The notes beneath the pieces were generated by a model that was not told where the DNA came from, searched no databases, and saw only the letters and a list, made by a program, of their open reading frames with translations. A stretch of 44,566 bases of DNA. Source: Shewanella sairae (lineage in GTDB: Bacteria > Pseudomonadota > Gammaproteobacteria > Enterobacterales > Shewanellaceae). This document shows positions 35,194-44,268 of the stretch, in pieces; positions within the stretch are counted from its first letter, which is position 1; the number at the start of each line of letters is the position of its first letter. The translations under genes and the position numbers were made by a program. The stretch lies in assembly GCF_023283535.1 (NCBI RefSeq), contig NZ_JAKILT010000046.1:1-44566 (forward strand), read 5' to 3'.

Positions 35194-35913
35194 TTATTCT
35201 TGCGTCCAATGCTTGAGCTTACCTTTAAGTCTTAACATTGCCTGACTAAGGATCTGGCTAACTCTAGACTCACTGACCTCAAGAATGGCCCCAATTTCTT
35301 TTAAATTTAATGCTTCATCATAATAGAGCGACAATACCAAAGCGTCACGCTCTGGTAATAATTTTATCGCTGTAACGAGTGCACTTTGAAACTCTACTTC
35401 TGCAAGTGATTCAAATGCATCGTCGGTGTAGCCGTCATCAGAACTCACGCCTTCGACTGCAACAACTAAATCTTCAATCCCAACAACCTTTCCAACGGAA
35501 ACATCGTTCAGAATTGTATAATACTCTTCGAGCGGTACATCCAAACGTTCAGCTATTTCAACGTCTTTAGCATCACGCCCTAGCTCTTGCTCAAGTTCAT
35601 CAATCACTTGAGCGACTCTACGCTGGTTTCGATGCACTGAACGAGGTACCCAATCACCACGTCTTATCTCATCTAACATCGAGCCTCGAATTCGAATCCC
35701 GGCAAAAGTTTCGAACTTAGCGCCTTTACTGCCATCAAAGTTTGATGACGCTTCAAGCAACCCCATCATCCCAGCCTGCAGTAGATCATCTAGCTGAACA
35801 GATGCAGGTAAACGAGCCAACAGATGATGGGCTATTCTTTTTACAAGCGGTGCATACTGTTCAACGATAGACGTCTTATTATCAAAACGAGTATACGCAG
35901 CCGCTTTATTCAC
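35194..35913 (-). CDS. fliA: Flagellar sigma factor FliA (sigma-28)
   Basis: 239 residues, typical for FliA. The start is GTG at 35913, overlapping the flhG stop, with AGAGGA 8 bases before it. An in-frame extension upstream (to 35961) is not conserved. Region 2 (about 15-90, VEQYAPLVKRIAHHLLARLP, MLDEIRRGDWVPRS), region 3 and a region 4 helix-turn-helix (LNLKEIGAILEVSESRVSQILSQAMLRLK) are present. It directs late flagellar and chemotaxis transcription. Confidence 0.95.
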   Translation of the reverse strand: MNKAAAYTRFDNKTSIVEQYAPLVKRIAHHLLARLPASVQLDDLLQAGMMGLLEASSNFDGSKGAKFETFAGIRIRGSMLDEIRRGDWVPRSVHRNQRRVAQVIDELEQELGRDAKDVEIAERLDVPLEEYYTILNDVSVGKVVGIEDLVVAVEGVSSDDGYTDDAFESLAEVEFQSALVTAIKLLPERDALVLSLYYDEALNLKEIGAILEVSESRVSQILSQAMLRLKGKLKHWTQE

Positions 35914-36787
35914 CCGATTTGTCCTCTTGATAATTAGGACGTTGCACAAGGCGTTCAACAAAAAACTCCAAATGACCGCCAGGCTGAGAAGGAACTGGCC
36001 AACTCATAATTTTATTGGCTAGACCTTGGTAAGCAATCGCTGCTGGTGATTTTGGAAACGCTTCAACAATCAACTTCTGCTTACGTACTGATTTGCGCAG
36101 GTTTTCATCAAATGGCACTGTTGCAACAAGTTCTAAAGCAACATCCAAGAATCTATCCGTCACTTTACTCAACTTTGCAAAAAGTTCCATACCTTCGCGC
36201 AAACTGCGCACCATATTTGCTACAATTTTGAAGCGAAACACACCATGTTCACGACTTAGGATCTTAATCAGCGCATAAGCGTCTGTAATTGAGGTCGGTT
36301 CGTCGCACACAACAATCAATACATCTTGTGAAGCACGAGAAAAACTCAGCACCATATCCGATATACCAGCCGCGGTGTCGACAATCAAAATATCAAACTG
36401 GGTTCTCATCTCACTAAACGCACGAATGAGACCTGCATGTTGCGCTTGAGTCAACTCAACCATCGCCTGTGTACCAGACGTAGCGGGTATAATACCGATC
36501 CCTTTAGGGCCTCTAAGAATCACATCATCTAATTCGGCATCGCCCGATAAAACATGAGATAAATTTCGCTCAGCGCGTAAACCTAGCATCACATCAACGT
36601 TAGCAAGACCTAAGTCAGCATCTAATACCAATACACGCTTACCTTTTTCGGCTAACGCTACAGCGGTATTAATTGATACGCTGGTTTTACCAACGCCACC
36701 TTTACCACCTGATACGGCGATAACTTTTACTTTTTCATTATTTGGCTGATTCATCATACGTAAACCGCTTGCTTGATCTGAAGTCAT
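35906..36787 (-). CDS. flhG: FlhG (FleN/MinD2), flagellar number regulator
   Basis: 293 residues from the ATG at 36787. A TTG four codons upstream overlaps the flhF stop. The N-terminus has DQASGLR, the activator motif (DQAxxLR) that stimulates the FlhF GTPase. The MinD/ParA-type ATPase motif SGGKGGVGKTSVS is near 25-37, 'VLDADLGLANVDVMLG' near 54-69 and 'VDTAAGISDMVLSF' near 137-150. It limits flagellum number, at one per pole in related bacteria. It also affects FlrA-type regulators. Confidence 0.94.
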   Translation of the reverse strand: MTSDQASGLRMMNQPNNEKVKVIAVSGGKGGVGKTSVSINTAVALAEKGKRVLVLDADLGLANVDVMLGLRAERNLSHVLSGDAELDDVILRGPKGIGIIPATSGTQAMVELTQAQHAGLIRAFSEMRTQFDILIVDTAAGISDMVLSFSRASQDVLIVVCDEPTSITDAYALIKILSREHGVFRFKIVANMVRSLREGMELFAKLSKVTDRFLDVALELVATVPFDENLRKSVRKQKLIVEAFPKSPAAIAYQGLANKIMSWPVPSQPGGHLEFFVERLVQRPNYQEDKSGE

Positions 36788-36791
36788 GGTT

Positions 36792-38192
36792 TCACTCAAA
36801 TGCGAAGGTCATCTCTTGCGACCCTTCATTGTTTTCTAATGGTTCTATGGGTTCATTATCTAATGCAGCTAATGCTCGCTTAGCTAAAGATAAAGTGTCA
36901 GCTACCTGCATATCTTCAGGAACTCTTTGTCCATCAGTAACATAACTTAAAGGTAGCCCACTTTGAATCAATACACTTAACGCTGGCGCTAATGATATCG
37001 ATTCGTCTAATTTCGTTAGTACTGCACCCGAAAGCGGAATACGCGTAAACTGTTTTACAGCATCTTCTAAAACCCGACGCTGACCTGTTGCAGACATTAC
37101 CAGATAACTACGGATAGGTAATCTGCTATTTGCAGCCAAACTATCAAGCTGCTGGAATAAACGTTGATCTCTTTGTCCCATGCCTGCTGTATCAATAAGA
37201 ACCAGCTTACGATTTCTAAATTGATACAAGATTTGTTCTAACTCATTAAAATCATGAGCCTGTTTTACAGGACATCCCATTATTTTGCCATAAGTAGCAA
37301 GCTGCTCATAGGCTCCAATGCGATAATGATCAGTTGTAATTAGCGCAACTTGATCTGAACCATGGTAAGCGGCAAACCGAGCCGCTAGTTTTGCGACGGT
37401 TGTCGTTTTCCCAACTCCAGTCGGTCCAACAAAAGCGACAACACCGCCTTGACGAACAATATCATCGCCTTGATTATCAAGTAAGTTTGCTAAGCTGCGA
37501 GGCAAAGATGCAACTAATTCTGCAGGGGTGTAATGCTCACTTAAACTGGATAGTTTTTTGGCAATTGAAGGTGAAAATTCAGCTTCAAGTAACTTACTTT
37601 CTAGCATCGCTCCTACAGGATCGACTCTTTTTTTCTGTTCAACCATCAAGCTACTCACTTGATGGGTCAATAAACTACGAATAGAAGCCAATTCCTCTTT
37701 CATTGCATCCATTTCCGCACTGCTATTTACCTTATTATTTGGGTAACTATCAGGTGTGCGATTGGGTGTAAATTCAGCTTTTTTAGGCTCGTTGCGCTGC
37801 GGTATTTGTGCCTGTAGCCCCTTTGCCCACTCAGGCATATCAAGCTCTTCACTTTTCGTACTTTGTGTTTGCTGGGCCATCCGGCTATGCTGACGTTCAA
37901 GCAAAGCTTGCAATGAATCAGGTGCAGGAGCGGGCTTGGCTTGGCTTTGTGCCTTTACATTTGGTTTTACACCTAAAGTGACTCTCTCTTCAGCAAGATC
38001 AGTAAACATTCCCGCTTGTGGCTTAGCTGCAGCAATTTGAGGCTTGGGCTCGTCATAATCCACAGCGGCAACAATTTCAATGCCACCAGTCACTTTCTTA
38101 TTAGACATAATAACGGCATCTGAGCCCAAGGTCTCTTTAACCTGGGCTAAGGCCGAGCGCATGTCTTTTGCTAAAAATCTTTTAATCTTCAA
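36792..38192 (-). CDS. flhF: FlhF, SRP-type GTPase for polar flagellum placement
   Basis: 466 residues. Start is TTG with AGAGG 8 bases upstream, and the start matches the conserved FlhF N-terminus (MKIKRFLAKDMRSALAQVKE). An N-terminal B domain with a low-complexity part (about 60-180), then N and G domains: P-loop GPTGVGKTTTVAKL (about 255-268), DTAGMGQRD (about 334-342) and 'TKLDES' near 410. It marks the pole where the flagellum is built. Ends 4 bases before the flhG ATG. Confidence 0.95.
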   Translation of the reverse strand: MKIKRFLAKDMRSALAQVKETLGSDAVIMSNKKVTGGIEIVAAVDYDEPKPQIAAAKPQAGMFTDLAEERVTLGVKPNVKAQSQAKPAPAPDSLQALLERQHSRMAQQTQSTKSEELDMPEWAKGLQAQIPQRNEPKKAEFTPNRTPDSYPNNKVNSSAEMDAMKEELASIRSLLTHQVSSLMVEQKKRVDPVGAMLESKLLEAEFSPSIAKKLSSLSEHYTPAELVASLPRSLANLLDNQGDDIVRQGGVVAFVGPTGVGKTTTVAKLAARFAAYHGSDQVALITTDHYRIGAYEQLATYGKIMGCPVKQAHDFNELEQILYQFRNRKLVLIDTAGMGQRDQRLFQQLDSLAANSRLPIRSYLVMSATGQRRVLEDAVKQFTRIPLSGAVLTKLDESISLAPALSVLIQSGLPLSYVTDGQRVPEDMQVADTLSLAKRALAALDNEPIEPLENNEGSQEMTFAFE

Positions 38193-38203
38193 TTATTCGA
38201 CCT

Positions 38204-40303
38204 CTACTGACCCACTGCCGAAACGATGCGTATTTGCTTCTCATCAGGAATTTCTTGGTACGAAATTACCCGTAAATTAGGAATCGTGTGCTTAACAAAG
38301 CGGGATAACGTTGAGCGTAACATGCCTGACGTCAATAAAATTGCCGGCTGTCCAACCATTTCTTGACGCTGTGTGGCGTCTACCAATGACTTCTGCATAC
38401 GTTCTGCAAGGCTTGGTTCAATATTTGGCCCTTCGCCTCCCGTCGACTGCATAGACTGATGCAACATTTGTTCCAACTCTGGCGCCAAAGTTATGACAGG
38501 TATTTCAAGTTCTGGTCCACTGATCTCTTGCACTATCATGCGTTTTAACGCGATACGCACCGCAGCAGTTAGCACTTCGGTATCACCACTCTTTGGACCA
38601 TATTCAAGTAAGGTCTGTACTATCGTCTTCATATCACGAATAGACACGCCTTCATTAAGCAAGTTTTGCATCACTTTAACAACGGTACCCAGTGGCATCA
38701 CATCAGGAATAAATCCATCAACCAACTTTGGCGAGTGCTTACCTAGCATTTCCAGTAGCTGTTGAACTTCTTCATAACCTAATAATTTAGCGGCATTATT
38801 ACTGAGTAGTTGACTAATATGAGTCGCCACTACAGTTGAGGCATCAACCACGGTATAACCCAGCGTTTGCGCGTGCTCACGCATTTCTGGCGCGATCCAA
38901 ACGGCATCAAGCCCAAAAGCAGGATCTTTAGTTTCAATACCATCAAGCTTGCCATAAACCTGGCCGGGATTAATCGCCAGCTCACAGTCATGACGGATAT
39001 CCGCTTCACCAGAAGCAACGCCCATTAACGATATACGGTAGGCATTTGGAGACAAGTCTAAGTTATCGCGAATATGCACAGCAGGAATTAAAAAACCCAG
39101 TTCCTGTGACAACTTTTTACGTACACCTTTGATACGTCCAAGCAGTTCGCCACCTTGACCTTTATCGACCAGTGGAATGAGGCGATAACCAACCTCGAGT
39201 CCAATAGTGTCAACATGTTGTACGTCGTCCCAGCTAAGCTCTTTTGGTTGTGTATCTCTTGGCTCTGTTGGGCCAGCTTTCGCCACTTCCAGCGCTCTTT
39301 CACGATCTGCTTGTTGTTTTTTCTTAATGAAATAAGCTCCAGCCCCCGCCATAAGTGCACATGAAAGAAATACAAAGTGCGGCATACCAGGCACGATACC
39401 CATTACAAACATAACCCCAGCAGCAATGGTTAATGCTTTAGGGCTATCAAACATCTGCCCCATCACCATCTCACCCATGTCACCCGATTCATTTTGACGA
39501 GTCACCATTAAAGCTGCAGCAATAGATAATAACAGGCCTGGGATTTGTGCAACCAAACCATCACCAATGGTCAGTAAGGTATAAATTTCAACAGCTGAAG
39601 CGAAGTCTAAATCATGCTGAGCAATACCAATAATAAAGCCACCAACAATGTTGATCACTAGAATTAATATACCGGCGATAGCATCACCTTTTACAAACTT
39701 TGACGCACCGTCCATCGCACCATAAAAGTCTGCTTCACGGGTCACTTCCGCACGGCGAGAGCGAGCTTCTTCTTGGGTTAACAACCCAGCATTAAGGTCG
39801 GCGTCAATCGCCATTTGCTTACCAGGCATGGCGTCAAGTGTAAAGCGAGCACTTACCTCTGAAATACGACCAGCACCTTTGGTTACAACAGCAAAGTTAA
39901 TAATGATAAGGATTAGGAACACCACCAAACCCACGGCGTAATTGCCGCCAATAACCACAGAGCCAAAGGCTTCAATCACTTTACCAGCCGCATCACCGCC
40001 ATTATGCCCCTCAAGTAATACCACTCGAGTAGAGGCAACGTTTAGCGCAAGCCGTAATAAGGTTGCCACCAATAACACTGTTGGAAATGCCGCAAAATCA
40101 AGCGGTCTATCGCTATAAATAGCGACCAATAGAACAACCAATGCTAACGCGATATTGAATGTAAATAGGATATCAAGCAGAAATGCAGGCATAGGCAAGA
40201 TGATCATAGCCAGAGCGGCTAAAACCAATAACGGCGTACCAATACCTTTTAAATGTGCAGGCTTAATCTGTTTTAATTGGCCTAGACTTGCTTTAAATTC
40301 CAT
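38204..40303 (-). CDS. flhA: Flagellar export gate protein FlhA
   Basis: 699 residues, normal length. Eight membrane segments in the first about 330 residues, with the conserved FHIPEP-region stretch 'GGNYAVGLVVFLILIIINF' and 'SEVSARFTLDAMPGKQMAID'. A large cytoplasmic domain follows (about 345-699) that docks export chaperones. ATG with AGGGTGA upstream. A sigma-54-type promoter lies 41 bases before it, so flhA probably starts a transcript with flhF-flhG-fliA and the che genes. Confidence 0.96.
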   Translation of the reverse strand: MEFKASLGQLKQIKPAHLKGIGTPLLVLAALAMIILPMPAFLLDILFTFNIALALVVLLVAIYSDRPLDFAAFPTVLLVATLLRLALNVASTRVVLLEGHNGGDAAGKVIEAFGSVVIGGNYAVGLVVFLILIIINFAVVTKGAGRISEVSARFTLDAMPGKQMAIDADLNAGLLTQEEARSRRAEVTREADFYGAMDGASKFVKGDAIAGILILVINIVGGFIIGIAQHDLDFASAVEIYTLLTIGDGLVAQIPGLLLSIAAALMVTRQNESGDMGEMVMGQMFDSPKALTIAAGVMFVMGIVPGMPHFVFLSCALMAGAGAYFIKKKQQADRERALEVAKAGPTEPRDTQPKELSWDDVQHVDTIGLEVGYRLIPLVDKGQGGELLGRIKGVRKKLSQELGFLIPAVHIRDNLDLSPNAYRISLMGVASGEADIRHDCELAINPGQVYGKLDGIETKDPAFGLDAVWIAPEMREHAQTLGYTVVDASTVVATHISQLLSNNAAKLLGYEEVQQLLEMLGKHSPKLVDGFIPDVMPLGTVVKVMQNLLNEGVSIRDMKTIVQTLLEYGPKSGDTEVLTAAVRIALKRMIVQEISGPELEIPVITLAPELEQMLHQSMQSTGGEGPNIEPSLAERMQKSLVDATQRQEMVGQPAILLTSGMLRSTLSRFVKHTIPNLRVISYQEIPDEKQIRIVSAVGQ

Positions 40304-40342
40304 TCACCCTGTGTCCGATATTTGACGTCTAGCGTCTATTAC

Positions 40343-40358
40343 AGCAAATACTGTACCA
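40343..40358 (-). promoter_or_regulatory. Sigma-54 (RpoN) promoter upstream of flhA
   Basis: On the minus strand TGGTACAGTATTTGCT matches TGGYACR-N4-TTGCW at all fixed positions, with the GG and GC dinucleotides 10 bases apart. The transcript would start about 30 bases before the flhA ATG. In Vibrio and Pseudomonas the flhA operon is under RpoN and FlrA/FlrC-type activators. Confidence 0.8.
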
Positions 40359-40456
40359 ATTATTTTTATCGCAATTTCAGGACTATACCCCGAAAGTCAC
40401 CTGCAAAGAATATGCAATCATCTAAGTGGTGAATTTTTGGTCTTTACTTGTAGCTA

Positions 40457-41590
40457 TTAATGCTTCAGATCGTCTGGAATAGGTTGCTTAACAGGGATGG
40501 GATTAGGGCGTCGACCTTTGCCTTTTTGGAATTGCCTCAACTGAAAAACATAAGCCAGCACTTGGGCTACAGCTGTAAATAAGCCTTCGGGGATCTCTTG
40601 ATCTATCTTAGTGGTATGAAAAATGGCTCTCGCTAAAGGTGGAGCCGATACGATAGCCACATCATGTTCTCTGGCTATTTCTCGGATTTTAAAGGCGACT
40701 TCATCCACGCCTTTAGCAACGACAAAAGGTGCAGTAGAACGGGCTGCATCATATTTAACCGCGACTGCGTAATGCTCTGGGTTGACCACGATAACATCGG
40801 CATTGGGCACCTCTCCCATCATGCGCCTTTGAGACATCTCATGCTGCAACTGACGAATACGTCCTTTCACCTCAGGCTTACCTTCAGTGTCTTTATATTC
40901 GTCTTTGACTTCCTGTTTGGTCATCTTTAGCTGCTTGGCGTGATTCCAAATTTGAAATGGCACATCGATCACCACAATCAAAAATGTCGACGCACATAAC
41001 AAAATGAAAATCCATACGATAATATCAAGCGCATGATAAACATTGCCCGGAAAATGCTCTTGAGATAGCAGTAAAATGTCGTTCAAATATAGGGTTAGCA
41101 ATAAGTAAGCACTAATAGCAACCACTGAAAACTTAGCGATACCTTTGGTCAGTTCAACAAGTGCTTGCACCCCGAACATTCGTTTAAAACCAGCCATTGG
41201 ACTCATTTTACTGGCTTTAGGCATAAAGGCCTTTACCGAAAACGACATGCCTCCTAAGGCAACATTACCAGCAAAAGCAATCATCGCTAGAAACAGAATA
41301 AATCCCATTAAAGGCACAGCAAGCTCAGTTCCTACCATACCCCAAACATTCATCATTTGGTTGCTATCGAAAATCTCATCACGACTCAAAATAAACATTT
41401 TGCTCATAATGTTATGCAATGCTTGAGCGATATTTGGACCTGTCATTAAGATCCCGACTGACGCTGCAATCAATACAGCAGAAGTGCCAAGTTCTTTCGA
41501 GCGTGCAACCTGCCCTTTGTCTTTGGCCTGTTGCAACTTTCTGGAGGTGGCTTCCTCTGTTTTTTCTTGGCTACTATCATTCTCAGACAT
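40457..41590 (-). CDS. flhB: Flagellar export protein FlhB
   Basis: 377 residues. Four membrane segments in about 30-215, then the cytoplasmic switch domain. The self-cleavage site reads NPEHYAVAVKY where most FlhB have NPTH. Asn, Pro and His are kept and Thr is replaced by Glu. A proline-rich basic tail follows. It sets export specificity together with FliK. It lies between fliR and flhA. Confidence 0.95.
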   Translation of the reverse strand: MSENDSSQEKTEEATSRKLQQAKDKGQVARSKELGTSAVLIAASVGILMTGPNIAQALHNIMSKMFILSRDEIFDSNQMMNVWGMVGTELAVPLMGFILFLAMIAFAGNVALGGMSFSVKAFMPKASKMSPMAGFKRMFGVQALVELTKGIAKFSVVAISAYLLLTLYLNDILLLSQEHFPGNVYHALDIIVWIFILLCASTFLIVVIDVPFQIWNHAKQLKMTKQEVKDEYKDTEGKPEVKGRIRQLQHEMSQRRMMGEVPNADVIVVNPEHYAVAVKYDAARSTAPFVVAKGVDEVAFKIREIAREHDVAIVSAPPLARAIFHTTKIDQEIPEGLFTAVAQVLAYVFQLRQFQKGKGRRPNPIPVKQPIPDDLKH

Positions 41591-41664
41591 TTATACTGAG
41601 CCTCCCATGGTTGAGAGCGACAATGTGAGCTTAGTTAGCTGATACTGTTTGATATAATTGAACA

Positions 41665-42465
41665 TTAATCCAAACCACCATCAATTTTGCATTGGAGTGC
41701 TAACACATCGCAAAGCAAGATCTGCACTTCGCGCCAAACCTCATCAAAGTGCGCCATAATCGGCGATAGAGTGAGCCACAAAATAAATAAACCTGCAACC
41801 ATGGTCACTGGAAAACCAACAGCAAAAATGTTCAGCTGAGGAGAAGCTCGCGTCATTACCCCAAATGCCAGGTTTATAGTAAGAAGTGCAACAATTGCCG
41901 ATAATGACATGGTTAATGCAGCGGTAAACATATAACCAACAAATTCTGTAAAGAGACGGTAGCTCGTTAAACTCAACCCCTGTATTGAAACGGGTATAGA
42001 GTCAAAGCTAGAAATAACCATTTTAATCATCAGCAAGTGACCATCTACTGCTAAAAAAATCATTGTGGTTAATAATAAGAAGAAGTTACTAATTACCGGT
42101 GTTTGTTGACCAGAACTTGGATCTACCATAGAAGCAAAACCTAAACTGGTCTGCATACCAATAATTTGACCGGTTAACACAAATGTCTGCATCAACAACA
42201 GGGTAGCAAACCCCATTGCAGCACCGATAACAATTTGCTGCGCAGTGACAAATGCGGCGGTAAGAGAGAACAAATCAAGGCTAGGCATAGCCGGTAATAC
42301 TGGTGCGACGGCTGCGGTGACCGTTACAGATAACAATAGGCGGACGCGGGTTGGCGTGGTGTTGGCGCCAAAAACAGCCATCACCATAAACATGCTGGAG
42401 ATCCGAGTTAACGGCCAAAGATAACCCGCGATACCATCCATAATGGTACCAAGCAAAATCTCCAT
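41665..42465 (-). CDS. fliR: Flagellar export gate protein FliR
   Basis: 266 residues with about six hydrophobic segments and family stretches 'MVMAVFGANTTPTRVRLLLSV' and 'LGFASMVDPSSGQQTPVISNF'. Forms the export channel with FliP and FliQ. Follows fliQ after 23 bases. Confidence 0.95.
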   Translation of the reverse strand: MEILLGTIMDGIAGYLWPLTRISSMFMVMAVFGANTTPTRVRLLLSVTVTAAVAPVLPAMPSLDLFSLTAAFVTAQQIVIGAAMGFATLLLMQTFVLTGQIIGMQTSLGFASMVDPSSGQQTPVISNFFLLLTTMIFLAVDGHLLMIKMVISSFDSIPVSIQGLSLTSYRLFTEFVGYMFTAALTMSLSAIVALLTINLAFGVMTRASPQLNIFAVGFPVTMVAGLFILWLTLSPIMAHFDEVWREVQILLCDVLALQCKIDGGLD

Positions 42466-42488
42466 GATTAGCCCAGTTTTATCATAAG

Positions 42489-42758
42489 TTAACCGATAAC
42501 CTGTGGGATCATGTCTACCATTTGATAAAAGAAGTCCATCATCATTTGTACCAACATGTGCCCCATCAACATTAATGCTAATAGTGTCGTTAACAGGCGT
42601 GGTAGAAAGCTCAACGTCTGCTCGTTAATTGATGTCGCAGCTTGAAACACTGCCACAATAAGACCAATGATAAGACCTGGCACAATAATCATCGATACAA
42701 TGATAACGATAACAGCGAGCGCTTCACGGAAAATATCAATTAAGGCCTCTGGACTCAT
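42489..42758 (-). CDS. fliQ: Flagellar export gate protein FliQ
   Basis: 89 residues with two membrane segments (about 14-37 and 52-77). The conserved stretch is 'FQAATSINEQTLSFLPRLL'. Lies 7 bases after fliP. Confidence 0.95.
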   Translation of the reverse strand: MSPEALIDIFREALAVIVIIVSMIIVPGLIIGLIVAVFQAATSINEQTLSFLPRLLTTLLALMLMGHMLVQMMMDFFYQMVDMIPQVIG

Positions 42759-42765
42759 AACTTAC

Positions 42766-43512
42766 CTACAATCCGAAACTGTTGGCTAATGTACCCATGA
42801 CTAAACTCCAGCCGTCAACGAGAACAAAAAGCATGATCTTAAAGGGTAGCGAGACAATCATCGGTGACAGCATCATCATACCCATCGCCATCAAAATACT
42901 GGCTACCACTAGATCGAGTACTAAAAATGGCACAAATAACATAAAGCCGATTTGAAAGGCTGTTTTTAGCTCGCTGGTAATAAACGCTGGAATAATCACC
43001 GTCATAGGTGCATCTTCTGGCTCATTAATACCTTGATAGCCCGAAATTTCAATGAAGGTATTTAGATCTGTTAATCGCGTTTGAGCCAACATAAATTCTT
43101 TTAATGGCCCTTGACCTGAGGTAAAGGCGTCTTGCAACGGCATCCCCTGTTCAATATAGGGCTGTACCGCTTGGTCATAAATTTTGTCGAACACTGGCGA
43201 CATAATAAAAAATGTCAAAAACATGCTAATGCCGATCAACACTTGGTTTGACGGCGTTTGCTGTAGGCCAATGGCTTGGCGCAAAATAGACAATACAACG
43301 ATAATCCGTGTAAACGAGGTTAACATAATAACCATCGCCGGAATGAAACTCAGTGCTGTCATTAACAGCAAAATTTGCATCGTCACCGAATATTGTGTCG
43401 AGCCATCGGCACCGGTTGAAACCGTTACCGCAGGTAAAATTCCATTTTCAGCAAATGCAGGAGCAACAAAAAACAGTGACAGTCCTGCAAGAATAAACAT
43501 CCATTTTATCAT
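42766..43512 (-). CDS. fliP: Flagellar export gate protein FliP
   Basis: 248 residues. A cleavable signal peptide (about 1-21, VAPAFA) is followed by about four membrane segments, with conserved 'FTRIIVVLSILRQAIGLQQTP' and 'GWSLVMGTLANSF'. Core of the export pore. The start overlaps the fliO stop (ATGA). Confidence 0.95.
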   Translation of the reverse strand: MIKWMFILAGLSLFFVAPAFAENGILPAVTVSTGADGSTQYSVTMQILLLMTALSFIPAMVIMLTSFTRIIVVLSILRQAIGLQQTPSNQVLIGISMFLTFFIMSPVFDKIYDQAVQPYIEQGMPLQDAFTSGQGPLKEFMLAQTRLTDLNTFIEISGYQGINEPEDAPMTVIIPAFITSELKTAFQIGFMLFVPFLVLDLVVASILMAMGMMMLSPMIVSLPFKIMLFVLVDGWSLVMGTLANSFGL

Positions 43513-43907
43513 TGTGATGCCTTGGCTTGACGTAGGCGGGTTGCAAAAGATTCTGTTGCAATCTCAACCGGTTGAGCGAGTTTATCGACTAAGCTAATTT
43601 GTTGTGGTGTCACGCCAAGCAAATACTGCTGCCCGTCGACTTCAATTAGCACTAGTTTCTCTTTTTGCCCAAGTGGTGTTACTGCTATTGTTTTTAATAC
43701 GCCTTGACTACTCGGCACTAAATTAAAACGCTTTACCAAGTACGCGAGGAAAAAAATAAGCACCAAAACAACAATAAGTCCGCCGACCATACTAGAAAGT
43801 GTTGCTATGCTAGATGCCGAACTTCCCGCAGTACTAGTGACATTGGTCGCAGTATCAACTTGCGCCTGCGTGCCAGCAATGCTGGCCAAAACCCAATTAA
43901 CGCTCAT
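43509..43907 (-). CDS. fliO: Flagellar export accessory protein FliO
   Basis: 132 residues from the ATG at 43907, which has AGGGA six bases upstream. Two in-frame TTG codons lie just before it. A periplasmic start and one membrane segment (about 40-62, MVGGLIVVLVLIFFLAYLV) are followed by a cytoplasmic domain ('IAVTPLGQKEKLVLIEVDGQQYLLGVTP'). It helps FliP assembly. Confidence 0.92.
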   Translation of the reverse strand: MSVNWVLASIAGTQAQVDTATNVTSTAGSSASSIATLSSMVGGLIVVLVLIFFLAYLVKRFNLVPSSQGVLKTIAVTPLGQKEKLVLIEVDGQQYLLGVTPQQISLVDKLAQPVEIATESFATRLRQAKASQ

Positions 43908-43919
43908 CAACAATCCCTA

Positions 43920-44163
43920 TTATTTTAGCTTTTTAATTCGCTCAGTTTGGCTAATGACATCAGTTAAACGGATACCAAATTTATCGTTAACCACAACCAC
44001 TTCACCATGGGCAATCAAGGTGCCATTAACCATTACATCTAAAGGCTCACCAGCAACACGATCAAGCTCTACGACAGAGCCCTGATTTAGTTGCAGTAAA
44101 TTTCGGATATTGATAAAACTACGGCCAACTTCCATTGAAATGGTGACCGGTATATCCATAATC
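43920..44163 (-). pseudogene. fliN: fliN, 5'-truncated by an insertion sequence
   Basis: The last 79 codons, from MDIPVTISMEVGRS to TERIKKLK, are the complete SpoA core of the flagellar motor switch protein FliN. FliN is usually about 110-140 residues, with an N-terminal part before this core. Upstream of ATG 44159 the fliN reading ends after about one codon: DNA from 44164 belongs to an IS481-type element, and an in-frame TAG follows at 44180-44178. The junction reads G-ATT-ATG, which would complete the usual ...LIMDIPVT. A product from ATG 44159 is possible but has only a weak, distant GGGA as ribosome-binding site. The missing part includes the FliH-binding segment known in Salmonella FliN. 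Confidence 0.75.
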
Positions 44164-44206
44164 TGTATTAGTCCCGACTAGATCTGACATTTCAACTTGA
44201 TTAGTT

Positions 44207-44268
44207 GAGAGTTACCCGTTTTGATAGAAGGTGTCGAATCTTTAATCAAAACAAAAAAGGTAACTCTC
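44207..44268 (+). promoter_or_regulatory. Nested hairpin in the transposase leader
   Basis: The outer stem GAGAGTTACC/GGTAACTCTC (44207-44216 with 44259-44268) and inner stem GTTTTGAT/ATCAAAAC (44218-44225 with 44245-44252) are both perfect. The outer right arm overlaps the AAGG ribosome-binding site and ends at the base before the transposase ATG. In a transcript coming from outside the element it would block translation. Confidence 0.65.

Noticed and set aside
44177..44182. ACTAGA as an IS481-type NCTAGN target duplication
   Set aside because: Reading this as fliN sequence would put a TAG stop in frame inside the original fliN. Placing the boundary at TGT (44164) restores the usual LIMDIPVT codons instead.
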